54,271 bases of DNA from an uncultured Oscillospiraceae bacterium (GTDB lineage Bacteria > Bacillota > Clostridia > Oscillospirales > Oscillospiraceae), in NCBI GenBank assembly GCA_944385765.1, contig CALWYL010000008.1:1-54271 (forward strand). Direction: 5' to 3'. The notes under the pieces were generated by a model. The model worked only from the letters and a program-made list of their open reading frames with translations. It ran no database searches and had not been told where the DNA came from. Position numbers and translations under genes: made by a program. The first letter of the stretch is position 1. The number at the start of each line of letters is the position of its first letter. Below, piece by piece: positions 1 through 7,412 of this stretch.

Positions 1-222
1 ATGAGCGGCGTGTCCAGCACCCGCTTTGACCCCGCCGGCTTCGCCAACCGCGCCATGGGCGCCACCGTGCTGGTCCGCCTGGACGGCGCGGATATCGAGC
101 CCCCTGTAGCCCCGGTTGAGGACGAGACCCCCGCTGAGGACGAGACCCCCGCTGAGGACGAGACCCCTGCTGAGGACGAGACCCCTGCTGAGGACGAGAC
201 CCAGGAGCCTGCCGCCGCCTGA
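1..222 (+). CDS. C-terminal part of an acidic-repeat protein, possibly cut by the window edge
   Basis: Open frame from base 1 to a TGA at 220-222, giving 73 residues in the window. An ATG sits at base 1, but no in-frame stop lies before it, so the true start may be upstream and the gene may be partial. The first 35 residues look like folded sequence (they include FANRAMGATVLVRLDG). The rest is a run of the hexapeptide EDETPA, four full copies and a fifth partial, ending QEPAAA. Such acidic Pro/Thr tails are usually flexible linkers or surface tails. I do not recognise the family. A strong terminator follows at 244-277. Confidence 0.55.
   Translation: MSGVSSTRFDPAGFANRAMGATVLVRLDGADIEPPVAPVEDETPAEDETPAEDETPAEDETPAEDETQEPAAA
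118..204 (+). repeat. 18-bp in-frame tandem repeat
   Basis: The unit GAGGACGAGACCCCCGCT starts at 118, 136, 154 and 172, with a partial fifth copy at 190-204. Copies differ only at one wobble base (CCC or CCT for Pro), so they are young or kept homogeneous. Each unit encodes EDETPA. Copy number could vary by slippage without breaking the frame. Confidence 0.9.
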
Positions 223-243
223 GCGCGCCCAAGCCCAATTATC

Positions 244-277
244 AGAGCCGCCGTGCAAAACACGGCGGCTCTTTGTT
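244..277 (+). terminator. Intrinsic terminator of the acidic-repeat gene
   Basis: Perfect 12-bp stem (244-255 with 261-272), loop CAAAA, followed by TTGTT. Confidence 0.85.
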
Positions 278-303
278 CACATCCCTCACAGCGCGGGCGC
301 GGC

Positions 304-353
304 GTAAAACAAAACGAGTGCCCCGGTGCGCGAAATGCGTGTCGAGGCACTCG
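304..353 (-). terminator. Intrinsic terminator of tRNA-Ser
   Basis: On the minus strand the arms at 346-353 and 315-322 (CGAGTGCC / GGCACTCG) form a stem just after the tRNA CCA end, followed by a T-rich tract at 304-314. Confidence 0.75.
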
Positions 354-355
354 AC

Positions 356-447
356 TGGCGGAGAAGGAGGGATTTGAACCCTCGCTCGGCTCATCACCGA
401 CTACTCCCTTAGCAGGGGAGCCCCTTCGGCCTCTTGGGTACTTCTCC
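356..447 (-). tRNA. tRNA-Ser (GCT)
   Basis: A 92-nt tRNA on the minus strand. The acceptor stem is GGAGAAG/CTTCTCC, with discriminator G and an encoded CCA (356-358). The T loop is GGTTCAAATCC. The anticodon loop CTGCTAA carries GCT, which reads AGC and AGU. The long variable arm is typical of class II tRNA-Ser. It has its own promoter (464-492) and terminator (304-353), so it is a single-gene transcription unit. Confidence 0.96.
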
Positions 448-463
448 AGACGAAAGCTGTTAC

Positions 464-492
464 ATGATAGCACACCCAGCAGCGCTTGTCAA
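464..492 (-). promoter_or_regulatory. Sigma-A-type promoter of tRNA-Ser
   Basis: Minus strand: -35 TTGACA (487-492), 17-bp spacer, -10 TATCAT (464-469). Transcription would start near 457, ten bases before the mature tRNA. The -35 box lies only 2 bp from the -35 box of the opposite promoter. Confidence 0.85.
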
Positions 493-494
493 GG

Positions 495-523
495 TTGACA
501 TGCGCAGTTTTTTGGTTTATAAA
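495..523 (+). promoter_or_regulatory. Sigma-A-type promoter of the phosphoglycolate-phosphatase-like gene, predicted leaderless
   Basis: -35 TTGACA (495-500), 17-bp spacer, -10 TATAAA (518-523). Only six bases (GAAAAT) separate the -10 from the ATG at 530, so the expected start site is the A of the start codon. No Shine-Dalgarno sequence precedes that ATG. Confidence 0.8.
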
Positions 524-529
524 GAAAAT

Positions 530-1183
530 ATGAAATACGACACCATAATTTTCGATCTCGACGGCACGCTGCTGGACACGCTCGACGACCTGCGCGACGC
601 CGTCAACCACGCCCTGCGCGACTTCGGGCTGCCGGAGGCCACCCCGGAGCAGATGCGCGCGCGCCTGGGCTACGGCTCCGGCCACCTGATAGCCGAGAGC
701 GTGCCCGGAGGGCGGGACTACGAGCACTATCAGGAGCTGTTCGACGACTATCTCGCCTTCTACGAGGCGCACAGCCGCGTAAAGACCGCGCCCTATCCCG
801 GCATCATGGAGCTGTTGGGGGAGCTCAAAGCCGCGGGGGCCCGCTGCGCCATAGTCTCGAACAAGCCGCACACCGCTGCGGCCGCCCTGGCCGAGGAGTT
901 CTTCCGCGGCGTGGTGGAGGCCGCCGTGGGCGAGAAGAGCGGCGTGCGCCGCAAGCCGGCGCCGGACACCGTGCTCGCCGCCATGGCCGAGCTGGGCGCC
1001 GAGAGCGCTCGCACCGTCTATGTGGGCGACTCCGAGGTGGACATCGACACGGCCGCCGCCGCGCACATCGACTGCATCTCCGTCACCTGGGGCTTCCGCA
1101 CGCGCGAGCAGCTCATAGCCAGCGGCGCCACCGCGCTGGCAGACGACGTGCCGGAGCTCCGGCGCGCCATATTCGGCGGCTGA
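530..1183 (+). CDS. gph: HAD-superfamily phosphatase, phosphoglycolate phosphatase type
   Basis: 217 residues, the usual length for HAD subfamily IA hydrolases that remove phosphate from 2-phosphoglycolate or related small phosphoesters in the cytosol. All four HAD motifs are present: DLDGT at 9-13 (Asp9 would be the nucleophile), Ser110-Asn111, Lys142 in KPAP, and GDSEVDID at 166-173. Residues 15-80 form the helical cap. I start at the ATG at 530 because the family begins just before the first motif; longer in-frame starts (434, 500) lie in or upstream of the promoter. Stand-alone gene with terminator at 1200-1239. The exact substrate cannot be told; PpaX-like or other small-phosphoester hydrolases are alternatives. 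Confidence 0.85.
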   Translation: MKYDTIIFDLDGTLLDTLDDLRDAVNHALRDFGLPEATPEQMRARLGYGSGHLIAESVPGGRDYEHYQELFDDYLAFYEAHSRVKTAPYPGIMELLGELKAAGARCAIVSNKPHTAAAALAEEFFRGVVEAAVGEKSGVRRKPAPDTVLAAMAELGAESARTVYVGDSEVDIDTAAAAHIDCISVTWGFRTREQLIASGATALADDVPELRRAIFGG

Positions 1184-1199
1184 GCAGGCCCCAACCATA

Positions 1200-1239
1200 T
1201 CAGCCCCGGGGAGCTCTCCCCCCCCCCGGGGCTGATTTT
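1200..1239 (+). terminator. Intrinsic terminator
   Basis: 12-bp GC-rich stem (1200-1211 with 1224-1235), C-rich loop, then TTTT at 1236-1239. Confidence 0.85.
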
Positions 1240-1261
1240 CGTCTCTTCCGTTGTCCCAGGC

Positions 1262-1783
1262 TCACGCCGCCCTGGCCAGGGCGGTCCTGAACGCGCTGCT
1301 GCGCGGCAGCAGCCTCAGCAGCGGCAGCCCCAGGATGAACATCACCCCGGCCTCCTCCACGGCTATCTGCGCCGCGCTGAGGGGGAAGGCCGCCCAGAAG
1401 GCGCCCGTGCTCCAGGCTATCACCCCGCCCACTATGGGCCCGTTCCATATGACCGGCATCAGGCACACGGCCAGGCAGCGCCCCCAGCCGAGCAGCGGGC
1501 CGTGCCCGCGGGAGATGCGCACGGCGCACAGCGAGGCCATCAGCGTGGCCAGGGAGCCGAACACGATGTCGGGCAGGCCGTAGCCGGACATGACGTTCAC
1601 CAGCGCGCAGCCCGCCCAGAGGCCCCAGGAGGCCGCTGGCAGGAAGGCCGGCAGGATACACAAGGCCTCCGCCACCCGGAACTGCACCAGCCCGAAGGAT
1701 ATCGGGGCGAGCAGCATGGTCAGTGCGGCGTAGGCCGCGCCGACAACGGCGGCGAAGGCGAGCTTTTTGGTCGTGATGTGCAT
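1262..1783 (-). CDS. queT: QueT-family ECF transporter S component (queuosine precursor uptake)
   Basis: 173 residues, almost entirely hydrophobic, with five to six predicted membrane segments. The segment MLLAPISFGLVQFRVAEAL is the hallmark of the QueT family, which binds queuosine precursors (preQ0/preQ1 or queuine) and works with a shared ECF energising module not seen in this window. I use the ATG at 1783: GGGAGG, formed by the last codons of queH, lies ten bases upstream, whereas the longer start at 1801 lies upstream of that site. Only 7 bp separate it from queH, so the pair is one operon for salvage and maturation of queuosine in tRNA. Confidence 0.88.
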   Translation of the reverse strand: MHITTKKLAFAAVVGAAYAALTMLLAPISFGLVQFRVAEALCILPAFLPAASWGLWAGCALVNVMSGYGLPDIVFGSLATLMASLCAVRISRGHGPLLGWGRCLAVCLMPVIWNGPIVGGVIAWSTGAFWAAFPLSAAQIAVEEAGVMFILGLPLLRLLPRSSAFRTALARAA

Positions 1784-1790
1784 TTTGAGT

Positions 1791-2441
1791 TTACCTCCCA
1801 TTTTGATTCAGGCTATCTGCCTCGCGGGGTGTGGAAACCCGCGCAGTGCATTCGGTTTTCGAGTACAGGCAGCCGCAGTAGTCCTGCCTGTAGAGCCCCA
1901 GCTCCTTTGAGAGCTCGATGCTGCGCTTGTAGCCGTCGCGCTTTTTGAAGTCGCTGGGCAAGTACTTCACGCCATACATCTCCCCCAGCTCGCGGCCTAT
2001 GGCGTTTATTCTCCCGGCATCCTTGTGGGGGGAGACGCTGAGCGTGGAGCAGAAGAACTCGTAGCCGCCCTCCGCGGCCGCCCTGGCCGTGCGCTCCAGG
2101 CGCAGGCGGAAGCAGACGGTGCAGCGCGCGCCGCCCTCTCTCTCGCCCTCCAGGCCCCTCACGGCCTCGTCGTAGCTCCCGGCGTCGTAATCGCAGCCGA
2201 GCAGCCCCACCTCCGGCCTGGAGCCGAGCACCTTGAGCTGGTTTTCCAGCCGCAGCTCATACTCCCCCTCCGGCTGGATGTTGGGGTTGTAGTAAAAGAG
2301 CGTCACCTCGAAGTGCGGGCACAACGTCTCCAGCACAGCCGTCGAGCAGGGCCCGCAGCAGCTGTGCAGCAGCAGACGCGGCCGGCGCCCTTCCAGCGCC
2401 GCCGTCACCTTGTCCATCTCAAGCGCATAGTTTATCTTCAT
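1791..2441 (-). CDS. queH: Epoxyqueuosine reductase QueH
   Basis: 216 residues of the DUF208/QueH family, which reduces epoxyqueuosine to queuosine in tRNA, the last step of queuosine synthesis, and replaces the unrelated QueG. The conserved cysteines are all present: HSCCGPC at 26-32, CTVC at 107-110 and CGC at 189-191; in the family these bind an iron-sulphur cluster and a further metal. The start at 2441 gives the normal N-terminus; a longer start at 2459 would lie upstream of the -10 box. First gene of the queH-queT operon. The promoter leaves about 2 nt of leader, so there is no room for a preQ1 riboswitch. Confidence 0.92.
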   Translation of the reverse strand: MKINYALEMDKVTAALEGRRPRLLLHSCCGPCSTAVLETLCPHFEVTLFYYNPNIQPEGEYELRLENQLKVLGSRPEVGLLGCDYDAGSYDEAVRGLEGEREGGARCTVCFRLRLERTARAAAEGGYEFFCSTLSVSPHKDAGRINAIGRELGEMYGVKYLPSDFKKRDGYKRSIELSKELGLYRQDYCGCLYSKTECTARVSTPREADSLNQNGR

Positions 2442-2449
2442 ACCGCGGC

Positions 2450-2458
2450 AGTATAGCA
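2450..2458 (-). promoter_or_regulatory. Extended -10 promoter of queH-queT
   Basis: Minus strand TGC-TATACT (TATACT at 2450-2455 plus the upstream TG of an extended -10). The -35 region is weak. The start codon begins eight bases after the hexamer, so the leader would be roughly 0-2 nt. Confidence 0.6.
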
Positions 2459-2467
2459 CATTTCCGC

Positions 2468-2496
2468 TTGACTTGGAAGCCCCAAAAAGCTAAATT
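2468..2496 (+). promoter_or_regulatory. Promoter of the dCMP deaminase gene
   Basis: TTGACT (2468-2473), 17-bp spacer, TAAATT (2491-2496). It overlaps the upstream region of the divergent queH promoter. The gene has a clear AAGGAGG ribosome site at 2521-2527. Confidence 0.6.
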
Positions 2497-2534
2497 AGAA
2501 TATAAACCACATTTCCCCGTAAGGAGGCCGCCCC

Positions 2535-3020
2535 ATGGAGACCAGGACCAGCAAGGAGAACTACTATCTCGACATAGCCGACGCGGTGCTCAACCGCTCC
2601 ACCTGCCTGAGGAGGAAGTACGGCGCCATCATCGTGCGCAACGACGAGATTCTCTCCACCGGCTACAACGGCGCGCCCCGCGGCCGCGTGAACTGCACGG
2701 CCATCGGCCGCTGCACGCGCGACGAGCTGGGCATACCCTCCGGCCAGCGCTACGAGCTCTGCCGCAGCGTGCACGCTGAGGCCAACGCCATCATCTCCGC
2801 CGCCAGGCGGGACATGCTGGGCGGCACGCTCTATCTGGTGGGGCGCGACGCCAAGACGCACGAGCTCCTGGCGGACACCATGCCCTGCTCGATGTGCAAG
2901 AGGCACATCATCAACGCCGGCATAACCCAGGTGGTCGTGCGCACGGGCCCGGAGAGCTACGAGGTCATCCACGTGCGCGACTGGGTGTTCCACGACGAGT
3001 CCCTGCCCGACTTCAGCTGA
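2535..3020 (+). CDS. comEB: Deoxycytidylate deaminase (ComEB family)
   Basis: 161 residues. A zinc-dependent cytidine-deaminase fold that converts dCMP to dUMP, the precursor for thymidylate. Zinc site and catalytic Glu are seen in HAEAN (His80, Glu82) and PCSMC (Cys118, Cys121). An extra Cys-rich insert around residues 54-77 is typical of dCMP deaminases. AAGGAGG lies seven bases before the ATG. Despite its name the enzyme is metabolic; it is not next to comEC here (28422-30704). Its last 8 bp overlap, tail to tail, the end of clpC, with no terminator in between. Confidence 0.93.
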   Translation: METRTSKENYYLDIADAVLNRSTCLRRKYGAIIVRNDEILSTGYNGAPRGRVNCTAIGRCTRDELGIPSGQRYELCRSVHAEANAIISAARRDMLGGTLYLVGRDAKTHELLADTMPCSMCKRHIINAGITQVVVRTGPESYEVIHVRDWVFHDESLPDFS

Positions 3021-5292
3021 GGCGCGCTATCTCCAGGCCTTCCGGGCCCGGCCGGGCCTCGGCCCTGTCCCCGGCGGAGAGGGCGCCGTTGAGCAGCGCC
3101 TCCGCCGCCCGGTCCTCCAGCTGCGAGCATATCGCCCGGCGCAGCGGCCTGGCGCCGCAGTCCGGGTCGTAGCCCGCGTCGGCCAGGAAATCCAGCGCGT
3201 CGTCCGTCACCTTGAACTCCACCCCCAGCGCGGCCATGCGCCGCTCCACCTCCGCCGCCATCGAGGCGGCGATTTTTTTCACGTCCTCCCTCGTCAGCCG
3301 GCGGAACACTATGGTGCCGTCCACTCTGTTCAAAAACTCCGGGCGGAAGGTCTCGCGCAGCTCGCGCATCACCGCCGCGCGCACGGCGGAGTCCGAGCCC
3401 CCCGGCTCCCCGCCGAAGCCCATGGAGGGCCTGCCGGAGGTTATGGCCTTGGCCCCCACGTTGGAGGTCATGACGACTATCGTGTTGCGGAAGTCCGCCC
3501 TCCGGCCCGTGGAGTCCGTCAGCCCGCCGTCGTCCATTATCTGCAATAGCAGGTTGTAGACGTCCTCGTGCGCCTTCTCTATCTCGTCGAAGAGCACCAC
3601 GCTCCAGGGCCGGCGGCGCACCCGCTCAGTGAGCTGCCCGCCCTCGTCGTAGCCCACGTAGCCCGGGGGCGAGCCTATGAGCCGCGAGACGGCGTGCTTT
3701 TCCATGTACTCGGACATGTCCAGCCTTATCAGGGCCTTCTCGTCGCCGTATACCGCCCCGGCCAGCGCCCGGCAGAGCTCCGTCTTGCCCACTCCGGACG
3801 GCCCCAGGAACAGGAAGCTGCCCACCGGCCGCCTGGGGTCCGCCAGGCCCACGCGCGAGCGCCTTATGGCCCTCGCCACGGCGGTCACGGCCTCGTCCTG
3901 GCCCACCACGCGCTCGTGCAGCGCGTCCTCCAGGCGCAGCAGGCGCCGCCCCTCGTCCTCGGTGACGGCCGCCGCCGGCATGCCCGTCCAGGCTGAGACC
4001 ACCTCGGCCACGTCGTCGCGCCCCACCACGCGGTCCCTGCCGCCCTCCATGCGCACGCGGGAGGCCGCCTCGTCCAGCAGGTCTATGGCCTTGTCCGGCA
4101 GGAAGCGGTCGTTGATATAGCGCGCGGAGAGCCGCACGGCGGCCGTCACCGCCTCGTCCGATATCCTCAGCGCGTGGTGGCTCTCCAGCCCGCCGCGCAG
4201 CGCGGAGAGCATCTTCACGCACTCCTCGCAGGAGGGCTCCGGCACGTTCACCGGCTGGAACCTCCGCTCCAGCGCGGCGTCCTTCTCTATGTGCCTGCGG
4301 TACTCCTCCAGCGTCGTGGCGCCTATCACCTGTATCTCCCCGCGCCCCAGCGCGGGCTTTATTATGTTGGAGGCGTCTATGGCCCCCTCGGCGGAGCCGG
4401 CGCCCACCAGGGTGTGCAGCTCGTCGATGAACACTATCACATCCCCCGCGCGGCGTATCTCGCGTATCACGGCCTTCACCCGGTCCTCGAAGTCGCCTCG
4501 GTACTTGGTGCCCGCCAGCATGGAGGCCACATCCAGCGTCACTATGCGCATCCCCCGCAGGGAATCCGGCACCTCGCCGCGCGCCACCCGCTGGGCCAGG
4601 CCCTCGGCCACGGCGGTCTTGCCCACCCCAGGCTCGCCCACCAGCACGGGGTTGTTCTTGGTGCGGCGGGAGAGTATCTGTATCACGCGCTTTATCTCCC
4701 TGTCCCGGCACACCACGGGGTCCGTGCCCCCTCCGGCGGCCAGCTGCGTCAGGTCCCGCCCATACTGGTCCAGCACGCGCGTCTCCGCGTGCCGGGCCGG
4801 ATAGCGCAGCGGCTGCTGGCGGCTGGTCTGCCTGCCCGGCTGCCCGCCCTCTGGCTGTCCGCCGAAGAGGCCGAGTATCTCCTCGTACAGCTGCTCCGGC
4901 TCCGCGCCGGTGCCGCTCACCAGGCCGTAGGCCGTGCATTCCGGCGAGCGCAATACGCCCATCAGCAGGTGTTCAGTGCCCACATAGCCGTGGCCCAGCC
5001 GCCTGGCGTCCCGGGCGGCCTGCTCTATCACTGCCCTGGCATTGGGCGTCAGGCCCTGAGCCGGCTCCCCCGGCGCGCCGCGCCCGCACTCGGCGGCCAC
5101 CAGCCGGGTGAGCCGCGCCGTGTCCAGGCCGTACCGCTCCAGCACCCGGGCTCCCAGGCCCTCCGTCTCCGCCGCCACCCCCAGAAGCAGGTGTTCCGTG
5201 CCCACATAGCTGTGCCCCAGCGCCGCCGCCGCGTCCCTGGCCGCGCCGATGGCCCCCGTGGCCCTCTCGGTGAATCTTCCGCTTCCTCTCAT
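3013..5292 (-). CDS. clpC: ClpC-type AAA+ unfoldase lacking the middle domain
   Basis: 759 residues. Two Clp N repeats (about 5-70 and 78-145) precede two AAA+ modules: Walker A GEPGVGKT at 219-226 and GPSGVGKT at 497-504, Walker B near 285-291 and 564-570. MGF at 624-626 occupies the place of the VGF/IGF loop that docks on ClpP, so it should feed a ClpP protease. Unlike Bacillus ClpC (about 810 residues), the coiled middle domain after the first AAA+ module is missing: [11 protein letters not shown] (404-414) runs almost directly into [12 protein letters not shown] (426-437). That layout resembles ClpA, but the modules are closer to ClpC. ATG with GAGGAGG upstream. No ctsR, mcsA or mcsB is adjacent and I see no CtsR operator. 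Confidence 0.92.
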   Translation of the reverse strand: MRGSGRFTERATGAIGAARDAAAALGHSYVGTEHLLLGVAAETEGLGARVLERYGLDTARLTRLVAAECGRGAPGEPAQGLTPNARAVIEQAARDARRLGHGYVGTEHLLMGVLRSPECTAYGLVSGTGAEPEQLYEEILGLFGGQPEGGQPGRQTSRQQPLRYPARHAETRVLDQYGRDLTQLAAGGGTDPVVCRDREIKRVIQILSRRTKNNPVLVGEPGVGKTAVAEGLAQRVARGEVPDSLRGMRIVTLDVASMLAGTKYRGDFEDRVKAVIREIRRAGDVIVFIDELHTLVGAGSAEGAIDASNIIKPALGRGEIQVIGATTLEEYRRHIEKDAALERRFQPVNVPEPSCEECVKMLSALRGGLESHHALRISDEAVTAAVRLSARYINDRFLPDKAIDLLDEAASRVRMEGGRDRVVGRDDVAEVVSAWTGMPAAAVTEDEGRRLLRLEDALHERVVGQDEAVTAVARAIRRSRVGLADPRRPVGSFLFLGPSGVGKTELCRALAGAVYGDEKALIRLDMSEYMEKHAVSRLIGSPPGYVGYDEGGQLTERVRRRPWSVVLFDEIEKAHEDVYNLLLQIMDDGGLTDSTGRRADFRNTIVVMTSNVGAKAITSGRPSMGFGGEPGGSDSAVRAAVMRELRETFRPEFLNRVDGTIVFRRLTREDVKKIAASMAAEVERRMAALGVEFKVTDDALDFLADAGYDPDCGARPLRRAICSQLEDRAAEALLNGALSAGDRAEARPGPEGLEIARLS

Positions 5293-5430
5293 GAGCCCTT
5301 CCTCCTCGCTGACAATAAGATAGCCCGTCCGACGCGTGAAAGCGTGCGAACGATGTAAGTATTACCAGCGCCGGCGGAAGATATAACCTGCCCCGCCGGA
5401 GAGAGGGAGGAGAAAAATGCAGATTCCTTA

Positions 5431-5458
5431 TTGATTTTTGCGTGTGGTGTGTTAGAAT
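5431..5458 (+). promoter_or_regulatory. Promoter of the ferredoxin gene
   Basis: TTGATT (5431-5436), 16-bp spacer, extended -10 TGT-TAGAAT (hexamer 5453-5458). The leader to the ATG at 5517 is about 50 nt and contains a short GGCCCTTCCAGGGCC hairpin. The rest of 5293-5430 holds no gene I can support. Confidence 0.7.
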
Positions 5459-5516
5459 ACATCCGTACAGGCCCTTCCAGGGCCCTGCAAATCACGCTCT
5501 GAATGGAGGGTAGAAC

Positions 5517-5687
5517 ATGGCTTACGTTATCACCGACGATTGCGTCTCCTGCGGCACCTGCGCGGCCAACTGTCCTGTCGAGGCCATCGACATGGGCGAC
5601 GACAAGTACGTCATCGACCAGGACAAGTGCATCGCCTGCGGCACCTGCAAGGCGAATTGCCCCGCCGACGCCATCACCGAGGACTGA
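5517..5687 (+). CDS. 2[4Fe-4S] ferredoxin
   Basis: 56 residues, the classic clostridial ferredoxin size. Two CxxCxxC...CP motifs are present: CVSCGTCAANCP (9-20) and CIACGTCKANCP (38-49). Each cluster is bound by three cysteines of one motif and the last of the other. It is a small cytosolic one-electron carrier for anaerobic enzymes such as pyruvate:ferredoxin oxidoreductase or hydrogenase. GGAGGG lies seven bases before the ATG. It is a single-gene unit with its own promoter and a strong terminator at 5702-5740, in line with high independent expression. Confidence 0.96.
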   Translation: MAYVITDDCVSCGTCAANCPVEAIDMGDDKYVIDQDKCIACGTCKANCPADAITED

Positions 5688-5701
5688 GCGGCGTCCCCCA
5701 C

Positions 5702-5740
5702 ATGCCCCGCCGTACATATCTGAGCGGCGGGGCATCTTTA
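5702..5740 (+). terminator. Intrinsic terminator of the ferredoxin gene
   Basis: Perfect 11-bp stem (5702-5712 with 5725-5735) followed by CTTTATAG. Confidence 0.8.
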
Positions 5741-5797
5741 TAGCCTCCGGCCCTCTCCCGGAGTTCCGGGGAGCGGGCCGGCAGCGGGAGGAACGAG

Positions 5798-6514
5798 ATG
5801 GCCTTTTGCGAACTCTGGCCCTCAGGGCCCATTTTTGACCCCGGCGGCGGCTTCCCCCTGGGCATGGACAGCGTGCTGCTGGCCGACTTTGCCCGTCCCG
5901 GGCGCGGTCAGGGCGTAGAGCTGTGCTGCGGCAGCGGGGCGGTCTCGCTGCTGCTGCTGTGGCGCGCGCCCTCCCTGCGCATGGACTGCGTGGAGCTGCT
6001 CAGCTCCAGCGCGCGCTGCGCCGGGGACAACTTCGCCGCCAACGGCCTTGCCGCGCGCGCCCGGGTGATAAACGGCGACATACGCGACCACCGCCGGCTG
6101 CTGCGCGCGGGGGAGTACTCCCTCGCCGTCTGCAACCCGCCCTATTTCCCCGCCGGGAGCGGCCGCTCCTCGCCCGACCCCGCCAGGGCCCTGGCCCGCT
6201 CGGAGGCGGAGTGTACCCTCTCCGACGTGCTCGACGCGGCCTCCTGGGCGCTGAAGAGCGGCGGCGCCCTGGCCCTGGTGCACCGCCCCGAGCGCCTGGC
6301 GGAGATTTTCGAGGGCATGCGCGCCAGGTCAATGGAGCCCAAGCGGCTGCGCCTGGTGCAGCACACGGCCGCCAGCACCCCCTCGCTGGCGCTGGTGGAG
6401 GGCCGCCGCGGCGGCGCGCCGGGGCTGCGCGTGGAGCCCACGCTGCTGCTGCGCGATGGCGACGGCGCCGAGAGCGGGGAATACCGCAGAATCTACCACA
6501 TGGAGGAGAGATAG
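5798..6514 (+). CDS. TrmN6/YabB-like N6-adenine methyltransferase
   Basis: 238 residues, class I SAM-dependent methyltransferase. Motif I is ELCCGSGAVS (41-50) and the N6-adenine motif NPPY is at 113-116. It matches the TrmN6 family (E. coli YfiC methylates A37 of tRNA-Val; Firmicute YabB is uncharacterised). GGGAGG precedes the ATG. Its TAG is followed directly by the ATG of rsmI, the same neighbour pair as yabB and yabC in many Firmicutes, which supports a role in RNA methylation. The exact target RNA is not known. Confidence 0.85.
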   Translation: MAFCELWPSGPIFDPGGGFPLGMDSVLLADFARPGRGQGVELCCGSGAVSLLLLWRAPSLRMDCVELLSSSARCAGDNFAANGLAARARVINGDIRDHRRLLRAGEYSLAVCNPPYFPAGSGRSSPDPARALARSEAECTLSDVLDAASWALKSGGALALVHRPERLAEIFEGMRARSMEPKRLRLVQHTAASTPSLALVEGRRGGAPGLRVEPTLLLRDGDGAESGEYRRIYHMEER

Positions 6515-7342
6515 ATGCCCGGAAAGCTCACACTGGTGGGCACGCCCATCGGCAACCTCGGCGACATATCCCCCCGCGCGCTGCGCGCGCTGGAGGAGGC
6601 GGACTTCATCGCCGCCGAGGACACCCGCGTCACGCTCAGGCTGCTCAACCACTTCGGCATCAAGAAGCCGCTCATAAGCTACTTCGAGCACAACAAATAC
6701 CAGAGCGGCGACCGCATCCTCGAGCGCATCGTCTCCGGCGAGAGCTGCGCCCTGGTGACGGACGCCGGCATGCCCGCCGTGTCCGACCCCGGAGAGGAGC
6801 TGGTGGCGCTCTGCGCCCGCGCCGGGGTGGAGGTCACCGCCGTGCCCGGACCCAGCGCCGTGGTCACCGCCGTGGCCCTCTCCGCCCTGCCCGCCGGGCG
6901 CTTCACCTTTGAGGGCTTCCTCTCCACCTCCGGCCGGAGCCGCCAGGCCCACCTGGACTCCCTGAGGGACGAGCGGCGCGCCATGGTGTTCTACGAGGCC
7001 CCGCACAAGCTCGCGCGCACCCTGGCCGACCTCGCCGCCGCCCTCGGCGGCGAGCGGCCCGTCTCCCTCTGCCGCGAGCTCACCAAGCTGCACGAGGAGG
7101 TCATCCGCACCCCTCTGGGCGAGGCGGCGGAGCGATTCTCCGCCGAGCCCCCCCGCGGCGAGTTCGTCCTGGTGGTCGCCGGCGCGCCGGAGGACTCCTC
7201 CCCCCGCCTGGGCGAGGACGAGGCCCTGGAGCTGGTGCGCAGATACCGCGAGAGCGGCCTCTCCCTCAAGGACGCGGCCAAGAAGGCCGCCGCGGAGAGC
7301 GGCTGGTCCCGCAACGAGCTCTACTCCCGGGCCCTCAGGTGA
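6515..7342 (+). CDS. rsmI: 16S rRNA (cytidine-1402-2'-O)-methyltransferase
   Basis: 275 residues of the SPOUT-unrelated tetrapyrrole-methylase-like fold. Family marks are LTLVGTPIGNLGDISPRA near the N-terminus, AAEDTR, and LVTDAGMPAVSDPG around residues 79-92. RsmI methylates the ribose of C1402 in the decoding centre. It starts on the base after the upstream stop codon, so translation is probably coupled. A terminator follows at 7353-7389. Length and motifs are normal. Confidence 0.95.
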   Translation: MPGKLTLVGTPIGNLGDISPRALRALEEADFIAAEDTRVTLRLLNHFGIKKPLISYFEHNKYQSGDRILERIVSGESCALVTDAGMPAVSDPGEELVALCARAGVEVTAVPGPSAVVTAVALSALPAGRFTFEGFLSTSGRSRQAHLDSLRDERRAMVFYEAPHKLARTLADLAAALGGERPVSLCRELTKLHEEVIRTPLGEAAERFSAEPPRGEFVLVVAGAPEDSSPRLGEDEALELVRRYRESGLSLKDAAKKAAAESGWSRNELYSRALR

Positions 7343-7352
7343 ACAGACGTCA

Positions 7353-7389
7353 AGGCGCCGCCGCGGCATGTCCGCGGCGGCGCCTTTTT
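7353..7389 (+). terminator. Intrinsic terminator of the rsmI operon
   Basis: 14-bp perfect GC-rich stem (7353-7366 with 7372-7385) followed by TTTT and, after a short gap, a second T run. Confidence 0.88.
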
Positions 7390-7412
7390 CGCTTTTTCGC
7401 GTCCGTGGGCGT

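Noticed and set aside
118..204. CRISPR-like repeat
   Set aside because: Repeats are directly adjacent, in frame and have no spacers. No CRISPR array or cas gene is seen anywhere in the window.
3013..3020. 8-bp tail-to-tail overlap of comEB and clpC
   Set aside because: A small convergent overlap without terminator is common in compact genomes and not notable by itself.
5417..5434. Five-codon frame with a GGAGG site upstream of the ferredoxin gene
   Set aside because: It lies before the ferredoxin promoter, so it would not be on that mRNA; too short to support.
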